Made by a program: the position numbers and the translations under genes | DNA from: Diaporthe sp. PMI_573 | Taxonomy: Eukaryota > Ascomycota > Sordariomycetes > Diaporthales > Diaporthaceae | Length of the DNA stretch: 64,000 nt | Assembly (NCBI GenBank): GCA_021399435.1 | Contig: JAJTUP010000069.1 | Location: 186,001 to 250,000, forward strand | Reading direction: 5' to 3' | The notes under the pieces: generated by a model | Told to the model about the DNA's origin: nothing | The model's database searches: none | Seen by the model: the letters and a program-made list of their open reading frames with translations, nothing else | Shown here: positions 55,859-64,000 of the stretch, piece after piece | Layout of the letters: every line of letters begins with the position of its first letter | Numbering within the stretch: the stretch's first letter is position 1

Positions 55859-57090
55859 TGTTAAATGGGCTTTATACGTACGTACGTATTGTTAGACGGT
55901 AGGGTTTAATTGGTTGGTTGATTCTTGCTTATTTCCTAATTAAGAGAGAAGGGAGACCTCTGTATAGTGGGCACGATATGTATGCCTATACTAAGGCGGT
56001 CTGCTTAGTTATTTTTTTAGTATTAAGGTATAAGCATACGGCTGTACTAGATGCTATTCTAATACTGATAATCTTTTCTTTGTAAGTATTGTATGTTTGC
56101 CGTCTGATTGTACGAGTAGGTTGAACTGCTTGTATGTAGCAGTTTCTAAAAGAAAGTTTCCGAGCTTTTGATGTGGGTAGGTTGTGCTGCTTTTTCCTTT
56201 ATTTTCTATATAAATCAAAATTCCGCCGCATAAGTATAAAACAGTACTTTTTTTAAACCCTTCTCTTTATACAAAAAAGAGCCTCTTGAGGAAGGGTTAC
56301 AAGAGCTACCTTCTAAAGGTGGTAACTTACATACTTGAGTTTATTATACTGGTGGTAAGTATACTGGCTAATTGCTAGAGTACTATATGCCTTTAAAGCC
56401 TTTATCTGCTTCCTTTCCTTTACCTTTTTTTCTTCTTCTCTTTTTAATATATAACATATAATTATATATATATATATATGCTTTCCTGTATGTATTGTTG
56501 TATGTTTTTTAAATTAAACTTTAAATTAAAACTTTTTGATCTTTTTTTTTAAATAATGGTAAATGCCCAGCCTTAATTTGGCGGCATATATGTTAATAAT
56601 TTTAATAGTGTAAACTTTTTAAATATCCCCACTGCCTTTATTATAAATCGGGCCTTTCTGCTTATAATATATACTAGTGTTTATATTATTCTTTTTACCT
56701 TAGTTATGCTTTATACTAACCGAAAGTCTAGGACGAAGAGTGTGGTGCTTGTTGTCTTTTGTCTATTGACATTATTTTATAGATGGCCGAGGGTGATATA
56801 ATGTAAGAGGCCTGGGCCAAGATTATTTGCCGGGAGAGCTATTTTTGTGTAATCTTTATTTAGTTGCGCGGAAATGTAGCTGGCCGTTGTTTGCAGAAGT
56901 ATGGTAACTGCTATAAAATTAAGCGCTTTAAGTATTGCTTGCGCCTTGATAGATTCTATAGGGGTTCTTATATAGAGTATGTATGGTAGTTGTATAGAAA
57001 TTATTGTAACTATTATGATGATAATTAGCCGTCTGATTTAAACGATAAGGATTTTTGGGACGATAATAAGTCTAATGCTAAGGGTTTTTT
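55859..57090 (-). mobile_element. Inverted 3' fragment of the 5.0-kb element
   Basis: The LTR at 55859-56064 (about 206 bp) keeps the original CA end (TTTAACA on the minus strand). Inward, the sequence remains collinear with 53262 down to about 52245 of the complete element; the match includes the segment corresponding to 52323-52619. Homology fades near 57090. The copy is opposite in orientation, so with the complete element it forms a long imperfect inverted repeat separated by about 2.4 kb. Confidence 0.75.
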
Positions 57091-57099
57091 AAGCTTTAA

Positions 57100-57780
57100 A
57101 GTTAAGTGCGAGCCTATAGTAATTAATTTATAGCGTAATGTATAGGTTATTAACTCTGGTTCTGAGTAGATTGGCTTATGTAGTGGATCTTAGGTGGTAG
57201 AAGGTCGGGTTTTATGTGGTAGACTTTCTTGTGTGGTAGATTTTTAATAATAGTAGGCTTTCTTCTTATTTTACTTGTATAATGATTCTTTTTAATACAT
57301 TAAATTTAAACTTTTCTTAATTTAATTTCTGCGTGATTATATTTCTATATAATGTAAGCTTTTTGTTTAATGTATTTTTTATTTTACTTTTTCTTAGGCT
57401 ATAATACTATTTTTTATGTGCCTAGAATTAATAATAGGGTTTTTGTTATACGCTTAGGGCCCTATAATGCTCTTTTCTAAAGTCTTGGCCTGGGTAATAG
57501 GGTCTTTTTGTATGTCCTGGAATTCTATAATAATCTTTTTCTAAGTTCTGGCTTAGATGATAGGGTCCTCTTGTGTGTCTTAAGGTCTATATTAAGATTT
57601 CTCTCTTTGTCTTTGGCTCTATGACAGCCTTTTCTTGTGTGTTTATATTTCTATGCTAGACTTTTTCTTTCCTGTCTTCTTGTTTATATTAGCTCCTTTA
57701 TTGTATATCTATCTGTTTATATTAGCCTTTTCTATATAAGCTATATCTACTAAAGTGTTATAAGTATCTGGGTCTTATGG
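57100..57780. other. AT-rich degenerate DNA
   Basis: No coherent frame. Repeated short phrases such as TAGGGTCCTCTTGTGTGTCT and TGGCCTGGGTAATAGGGTCT between 57400 and 57620 suggest a diverged minisatellite of about 60 bp, but the units are too degraded to delimit. Confidence 0.35.
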
Positions 57781-57781
57781 T

Positions 57782-57852
57782 TATATGGTTTAGTAGTCTA
57801 GTGGTTAGGATCCTGATAATTGAGATTAGAGGCCCGGGATAATATACTTTAT
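57782..57852 (+). pseudogene. tRNA-like relic (Glu/Asp-type), RIP-degraded
   Basis: TAGTCTAGTGGTTAGGATCCTGATAA keeps a near-perfect A-box/D-arm as in eukaryotic tRNA-Glu and tRNA-Asp. About 20 bases on, GGCCCGGGATAATAT corresponds to the T-arm, where a B-box reading GGCCCGGGTTCGATT would be expected. The arms no longer pair, so no functional tRNA is predicted. It may be a tRNA gene fragment or a SINE head. Confidence 0.5.
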
Positions 57853-58199
57853 ACTCTAAGTAGAATTAAGAGCCAATATACTACTATATACTACCCGTAA
57901 AGAGACAGATAGACTAAATAAATAAATTAAATACTAAAACAGTATATAAGAGTATTTATCTATAAAAATGCCTAGAGTTGGCCAAATCTATTATATATTA
58001 TATTCTTTATATATAATTTGGCATAAAACATAACTATTTAAAAGACGCCTTTTATGGCGCATTATAGCTACAAGCTATTTTTTCTAGTACCGCTAGATTA
58101 ATGGCCTACTAAAGATAGTATTTCCTAAAAAGAGGTACCAGTAGTTGCAGAAAGGCTAGAAAAACTTAATTTAATTTAAAAAAAAGTATAAAACCAACT

Positions 58200-58640
58200 A
58201 AAAACACACCATTAAGGCCCAGGCCTAATTTTATAACAAAAGCTACAAGCCTATAGAGTTTAGAGTAGGAGAGTAGATATTATTATTAACTAGGCAACTT
58301 TTTTCTAAAGAACTAAAAGCTAGCTCCACGAAAGGTAGGGCCTTTTTAAGTAATTAGCCGGTATAAAACCTAGGCCTATAAACTAGCACTTCTAGAAAAA
58401 TACTCACTAATATATAATATTCTCTAAGTTATTTAATTAGAACTATAAATAGCAAGGAGCCCCGAGGCCCTTATAATAGAGATAGATAACCTACCGGAAT
58501 TATAGGACAAGAATATAGAATAGAAGCTAGAGAAGCTTTATAACTACTAGAAAATTAAAGGTACTATCTACTATCTAGTAAAATAAAAGAAATAGCTAAG
58601 TAAATATAACTTATAGGTACTAGAGAAAGAAATAACGGCT
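58200..58640 (+). pseudogene. Gypsy/chromovirus integrase C-terminus with chromodomain-like remains
   Basis: In one frame with stops: AQAxFYNKSYKPIEFRVGE, the integrase C-terminal segment (A-x-x-Y-N---P--F-VGD-V-L). It is followed by a region with YLVKxKExLSKYNLxVLEKE, matching the Y-V-W-GY----TWEP-ENL pattern of chromodomains. A Lys/Gln-rich tail leads into 40-bp tandem repeats, themselves interrupted by the family C repeat. Confidence 0.5.
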
Positions 58641-58754
58641 AAACTGGCTATTAAGTTATATTAGAAGTAGAAGGAGCTAAAATATAAACAACAGCAGACT
58701 AAAGGCAGGCTAATAAAGGCAAGATAACTTATTAAACAGAAACGCTTAAATTCG

Positions 58755-59248
58755 GTATAGGTACTTTACGTAAGGAGTTACCCTAGACTATATACAAGGA
58801 GTTTCCCTAGACTTAGGGCTAGTGGCGTATACGCCAAAAGATAAGTTTAGTAGCCGTAAGTCAATTATTTAGGCTATTGTAAGACCCTAACTTCAAACCT
58901 CTATATTTTCCTTATTTCTTACCCAAAAAGCATGTAACTTAGTTTATTAGATAGCCTAATTTCTAAAGTTTATCTATACTTAGTTTAGTTACTATTAGCG
59001 TTAGAGTTGGCTGGTTATGTATAACTAAAGATAGTGGGTCTAAAGGGTAAACTTTCCGGCCTCGCTATTTCTGTACCAGAGCCAACCCACGCGTGCCCGC
59101 GGGTAAGACGATGTCGGAGGGACTGTAAGGAGGGCTAACAGAAGCCTACTCAAATTTAATATAAAGTTGTCTAAACCACTCTCAAGCATTCTAATAAGGT
59201 CTCCATGCACCCTACTGCTACATAACCTATTCAATCTACTAACCTTTA
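58755..59248 (+). repeat. Solo-LTR-like repeat, family C, copy 3 (inverted, degraded)
   Basis: Matches 7524-8032 and 25482-25997 in reverse orientation, including the segment from GGAGTTACCCTAGACT to ACTAACCTTTA. The left end is degraded. It splits a run of related 40-bp units: one lies before it at about 58693-58733, the others after it. Confidence 0.6.
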
Positions 59249-59258
59249 GATAACTGCC

Positions 59259-59406
59259 TAATAATTAAAGGCAAGCTAATAAGAGCAAGATAACCGCCTA
59301 GTAATTAAAGACAGGCTGATAAAGGCAAGATAGCCGCTTAGTAATTAAAAGTAAGCTAATAAAAACAGGATAGCCGCCTAGTAATTAAAAGCAAGCTAAT
59401 AAAAAC
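59259..59406 (+). repeat. 40-bp tandem repeat, about 3.7 copies
   Basis: The unit TAGTAATTAAAGACAGGCTG plus ATAAAGGCAAGATAGCCGCT recurs with an exact 40-bp period. It appears to encode the Lys/Arg/Gln-rich tail of the decayed polyprotein upstream. Differences between units are mainly transitions. Confidence 0.8.
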
Positions 59407-60437
59407 TTAAAGAACTAGCTATAATACTAGATAGAATTAATAATAGAAAGTTAATATAATATTTAATTAAGAATATCTCTATCTATTAAAAGGCCTAAAG
59501 GCTCGGTAAAGTAATAAGGAGTATTAACTAAGTAGTCTAAAAAATTAACTATGCCAGCTATCTAAAACTACTATATAATATTCTCGCCAAATAGCTCCTA
59601 AAGAATTGTGGTCCTTATTTTGTGTATTATCTCCTATATTAGTAAGACAACATCTTCCGGCCAGTCTCTAAAAACCTCTAGCATAAAGGTACTAACCTTA
59701 GTAAAAAAACCTTAAACTAAAATATACTATACTAAAAACCTATTATTAGCAGATACTAGATAAGGTATAATATAATAGAAGTTTATAAGGTTATATATTA
59801 GCTTTTTATATAGTTTATTTTAAGTACTTAACAGTATAAACTCTATAAGGTTAATGGAATGAGAGTTTACTAGTATTTATAACTAAAAGATGCTGGTATC
59901 TATAATAGTACTAGTCTAAAAAGAAGTTAGTATAAAGCTTGGCGCTATATATATTAAGATACTAATATTAGGCACCTGGATAAATCTCTTCTTATTGCTT
60001 TATTCTATATATTTTAGGTTACTAATAGTATACTTAAATATAGGGTTTCTATAGAAACTATTAGCTAAAAGGCTGCTAAAAATATAGGTAAGGCAAAGCT
60101 ATAAGACTAATAGTATATTTTCTTATATAATTAATATATAAGGGTCGGCGCTATAATAGAGGCTGTTTAAAATGGCTTGTATAAAGTAAAGATTAACGAC
60201 TAAACCGATAATAAGGGGATTGCCCTATAAAAGATTAGTAAAGGCGGCTTAGCTAATGCTTAGGTAGCTTACTATAATATAAGGCAAGTAGTAAGCTTTA
60301 ATATAGTAATTATAATAGAAGCAGCTTGTAATAATCAAGGTTTCCTGGGTCCTCTAAACCGTGGATCAGGGTTTATGTCCAAGATACATAGCAAGGCAGT
60401 TAATTGAGCAATGGGGTTTCTGACAATAATCACAAGC
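59407..60437. other. Degenerate repeat DNA, no gene seen
   Basis: AT-rich with frequent stops in all frames. A less degraded patch at 60325-60420 has balanced composition but no frame or RNA-like fold that I can recognise. Confidence 0.4.
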
Positions 60438-60799
60438 TAATAAAATCTATTCAGGGTAAATACTTAGATTAACTGCTAAAGAGCTGTCCATACTATCTAG
60501 CTATCTGGTAACGAGTATATCCTTATATATCTATCTCTTTAGTAAGGCTTGCCGGGAGCGCTAGTCGCTCCTGGCAATCCAGTATAGGGGAGCGTCGAGA
60601 GCGCTAGTCGCTCCTGTCGCTCTATAGTGTTGGATCGCTGGGATCAATTGTCGCTCCAATTAATCCGTCTTATCTAATTAGTAATTACGTAACTATTGGC
60701 TTGGTTCCTTGTACCGTTTATTTGGCCAGTGTGCTGGCCTAGTGGGGTTATTTCTTTACAAAACCAACTGTTGGTCCTATTTCTGTTAGGGTCGTAACA
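60438..60799 (-). repeat. Gypsy LTR (3' LTR of the minus-strand element), family B
   Basis: About 362 bp, beginning on the minus strand with TGTTACGACCCTAACAGAAA, a start common in fungal Gypsy LTRs, and related to 26006-26362. It contains a direct repeat of GGGAGCGCTAGTCGCTCCTG-like units that form hairpins (60548-60640). Immediately upstream on the minus strand is a polypurine tract. Confidence 0.72.
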
Positions 60800-60822
60800 T
60801 TATTCCCCTCCTCCCTGCTTCT
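60800..60822 (-). other. Polypurine tract of the Gypsy element
   Basis: On the minus strand GGGAGGAGGGGAATAA ends at the LTR start TGTTACG. This is the expected primer site for plus-strand DNA synthesis and fixes the element's orientation as minus. Confidence 0.6.
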
Positions 60823-60949
60823 TTGTCCCCAAAGATTTTAAGTAAGTTTCCTATCCTGTTTCCTTTATATTTTTGTATATCCTCCTTTCTAATTATTACG
60901 TTTTCTTTCCGTTATATTGTTATATATTGCCTAAGGTTGGGTCGAAAAG

Positions 60950-61574
60950 ACTTATATAAAGAAGTTAGAAAAACGAGCCGCCCTTGCTAACCTTATTAAC
61001 CAGAAAGGTATTGTATCTAAAACCATATCTTGTTCTCGTTGTTTTAAAGCAAATCGCGTATATTGTATTGCCCCTAAGTCCTTGCATTATAGCAAGTATA
61101 TTTGCGCCGGAAAGTCTTATAATGGAAACAACATGGCTACTTTCTGTAGGTTCCTTTTATTCCTAATTAGGTTTCTTGCTAACTTCTATAGTAAAATGCT
61201 TACTGTCTAAGCAAGAGTGTTTGGAGAAGGAAGAGATTAATACTAAAAAGGAGTTGTTTCTACTTTAGACAAAGCTACAGACTGCCGTAGGTTGCCTGGC
61301 CTGCTTGTATCGCCAAAAGCGCCAGGCCAAGAAGCAATCTTTCAAGTTATTCCGTTATAGTATCTAATTGTTAGACGAGGAGGACGCCAAGTCGGAGCGC
61401 CGTTGTCAGGAGGAGAAGGCTCGGGTTACTGCCAATATGCGTTTTTTTAGAGCCATAGGGATTTCTGATTGGCATTCCTTGGGTTTAGATCTAGATAGTC
61501 TAGGGGTTCCTGCCGATTTTCTTGTTAACCTCAAAAGTCCTATAGTGCCTGTTAATAATTTGTCAAGTTTTTAA
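60950..61574 (+). pseudogene. Antisense Cys-rich orphan gene inside the Gypsy element
   Basis: Plus-strand frames in succession read KKLEKRAALANLINQKGIVS, then CSRCFKANRVYCIAPKSLHY with CAGKSYNG, and later (61368-61574) DEEDAKSERRCQEEKARVTA ending LKSPIVPVNNLSSF. A short basic N-terminus, a Cys cluster (CxxC...C...C), a coiled coil and a short acidic end are the layout of an uncharacterised fungal protein family that I associate with such retroelements. It is encoded opposite to pol, between pol and the 3' LTR. Stops and frame changes show decay. Confidence 0.5.
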
Positions 61575-61699
61575 TAGGTTTCTAGGTATTATCTTTATTG
61601 TTATAGCCTTTCTATTTGACTAGGTATTTGGTGTCGGCATTATATATTTGGGAATTTAAAACTTTCTTAACTTTCTATTCCTTTTCGTTATTATTAAGT

Positions 61700-64000
61700 T
61701 TAATCTATATTTCCAGCCGTACATTAGTTAGTGCTGATTCTAGAAGTAATATATAAAAGACCGGGTATATCCGCATCTTTATTAGTAATGTAAGCCTAAA
61801 GTTGGTGTCTAAAAGTTTCTTCTTGATTTTAAATAGTCTAATCTTTTTGTAGTCTAGTTTGTCGTTTAGTTATTTAGTTTTAATGTTTTTATAGAGTAGA
61901 TAGACTTTATCCTCCTTCTTTAAGGTTGGTCTCTTTAACCTTTTCTTATTAGCATAGATTGTTATTTATTCTTGTACAAAGAGTAGTTTTTGCTGAAGCT
62001 CTTTCTAAAGATTTTAAATCTTGGTTGCCTTTTCCGTAGCCAATTATGCTTCTAGCCTGGAGATTAGCTCTCTGTAGGCTTCCGGTTTGTAGCCATAGTT
62101 TACATAGAAGGGTGAGACCTTTATAGTACCCGTGTCTACACTGTTGTAGGCAAACTGTACTATAGGTAGTAGCTATACCTAGTTGTTTTGTTTATAGTTA
62201 ACATAACTATAAAGATATTGTTCTAGAATTTGGTTTAGTCTTTTAGTCTATCTATCTGTCTAAGGGTAAAACGCTGTAGATAGCTTTGATTTTATACTGA
62301 GTTGTCTTATAAGTAATTGCCAAAAGTTAGAGGTAAACACTATTCCTCTATCTAACACTATTTTCTATGATGTACCATAGTTACTAATAATTGTTTGTAG
62401 AAAGGTATATGTAAGATTGTCTGCATTACTTGCTTTCTTATATGGTAAGAAGTAGGAGTATTTTGTAAATCTGTTGATAATAACTAGGATGCTGTTATAC
62501 TGGGCTCCTGTTATTAGTTCCTTTAAAAGTAGTAGTTTAATGATAAAGTCTAGGCTAATAAATTGCCAAGGTCCATTAGGTACTGGCAAAAGTTATAGCA
62601 GGCCATAAGGTTTGTACCTTACAGTCTTGCTTTTACAATATATATTGTAGTCCTAGATAACTGTTTGGACTTCCTTCTTTATTCCTAGAAAGTAGTAGTG
62701 TTGTTTGATTCTTTTAATTATTGCCGTGATTCCTTAGTGTCTATATACTGGGGCTTTGTGGATTTGTTTAATGAGTTCCTTCCGTAGGTCTACAAGTATA
62801 AAGAGTTGTCTTTCTTAATATAACATTCCGTTGTCTTTTATCATTTGTCCCTTAGTTTCTAGGGACACATTCTAGTAGGCTGTCTTAAGCTTGTTTTTCT
62901 AGCTAGGGTTAACCTTGGCTCAAAGTATTATTGCTAGTTGTTGAGGCTCTTGTAATAAGTCTCTGTCAGGGGTAACTTAAAAGATACTCTGTGTTTTTAG
63001 TGAAACCTTCTATAGGTAGTCTAGCTGTCTGCTGAGTATGTCTGCTTGTCTATTCTTAAATCCCTTATAGTAGGTGATCCTAAGGTCGAATTATAATAAG
63101 AACTCTGCCTATCTAATCTAGTGCTTATTAAGTTCTTTGGTTGTTGTAAAGTATATAAGGTTCTTATGGTTAGTATAGACTTAAACCTGGTGCTTAGCTC
63201 CTATAAGGTAATGTTGCTATTTTTTAAATACTTTAATTATCGCCATAAGTTCCTTGTTGTGTATAGGGTAATTAAGCTCTAGTCTATTAAGCTTTTTCAA
63301 AAAGAATGCAATAGGGTATAGTTTGCCCTAGTCGTCTTGTTGACCTAGTTGTCCTCCTATTACAAAGTCTAAAGCATTGGTCTCAACTTTGTAAACCTTG
63401 TTGGGGTCTGCTTTAACTAGTATTGGTTCTTTTAGAATCTTCTAGATTATTATATTAAAAGTATCTTATACTTCTTATATCTATCAAAACTCTTTGTCCT
63501 TTTTGGTAAGGTCTATAAGAGGCTTTACAAGTCCTCTATAACCTTTGATAAATTATCTATAGAAGTTAATATATCCGAGAAATCCTTAAACTTCCTTAAC
63601 GTTTATAGGTATAGGCTAGTACTTAATAGCCTCAATCTTAGATATTTATATCACAATTTGTCTAAGCTGGATAGTATATTTAAGATAGTCGACTTCCTTG
63701 GTATAAAACTTACTTTTCTTTGGTTCAACTAGGAGTTTTACGTTCTAGAGCTTTTATAGTACCTTGTATATATATTCCTTATATTCTTTAAGTATTTTAG
63801 AGTAGATAAAGATGTTATCTAGGTATACAACCACAAAGATATCTAAATATTCTCTAAGAACATAATTAATTATAGCTTAAAACAATGCTAGTGTGTTAGT
63901 TAATCTAAATAGTATAACTAGATATTTAAAGTATCTATAGCGTGTTTAGAATACTGTTTTTCATTCTTTGCCCTTTTTTATCCTAATTAGGTTGTAGGCT
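61700..64000 (-). mobile_element. Gypsy retrotransposon pol, RIP-degraded, continues beyond the window
   Basis: Minus-strand reading from the right edge: RT with YLDNIFIYS near 63805-63830 (the second Asp of the catalytic YxDD is now Asn, GAC to AAC) and SKFYTKEVDYLKYTI, then RNase H with ETNALDFVIGGQLGQQDD, KLNRLELNYPIHNKELMAII and VYTNHKNLIYFTTTKELN (63120-63420). The integrase core lies at 62589-62365, reading GPWQFISLDFIIKLLLLKEL and YNSILVIINRFTKYSYFLPY. Stops at Gln and Trp codons interrupt all domains. The 5' LTR lies outside the window. Confidence 0.8.

Overview
This window is filamentous ascomycete (Pezizomycotina) nuclear DNA. Genes are interrupted by short GT-AG introns of about 50-90 bp, several families are fungus-specific (UstYa/DUF3328, a fungal DUF7924-type protein, STAND-type TPR and ankyrin fragments), and most of the window is AT-rich transposon debris. 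In that debris, stop codons sit mainly where CAA, CAG or CGA codons would be expected, and Cys has become Tyr. This is the C-to-T / G-to-A pattern left by repeat-induced point mutation (RIP). The species cannot be named from the sequence.

Layout. 1-9.29 kb: AT-rich relics (a pogo-like transposase tail, a coiled-coil relic, a Copia RNase H fragment, a solo-LTR-like repeat). 9.29-24.5 kb: a balanced-composition gene island. It opens with a truncated vWA-domain gene and then holds a compact putative RiPP locus: a secreted precursor with four near-identical Kex2-bounded repeats (minus strand, 11161-11487), four UstYa-like (DUF3328) membrane oxidases (13135-13851; 17769-18822; 19494-20699 minus; 21614-22369), a GT61/DUF563-like glycosyltransferase (14396-15988), a protein with two GFA zinc domains (16026-17133 minus) and a second glycosyltransferase-like protein with a DDD motif (22818-24449). 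24.5-27.8 kb: AT-rich DNA with LTR repeats. 27.8-34.2 kb: a second, gene-like segment with a decayed TPR gene, an ankyrin fragment, a frameshifted MADS-like gene and an apparently intact DUF7924-type gene. 35-64 kb: nested, RIP-degraded transposons. These are a hAT element split by an 8.4-kb Copia element with a perfect TTTAT target duplication, a second 5.0-kb Copia-like element apparently lacking reverse transcriptase, a partial inverted copy of that element, chromodomain-type integrase remains, and a minus-strand Gypsy element leaving the window on the right.

How the genes may work together. The precursor resembles dikaritin/ustiloxin-type fungal RiPP precursors: signal peptide, then repeats ending in KR. 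UstYa-like proteins with paired HxxHC motifs are the oxidative cyclases of that pathway class. The repeat contains Trp but no Tyr, and no tyrosinase, methyltransferase or peptidase of the ustiloxin/phomopsin type is visible. Two putative glycosyltransferases are present instead. I infer a RiPP pathway, possibly glycosylated, distinct from the characterised dikaritins; its product and activity are unproven.
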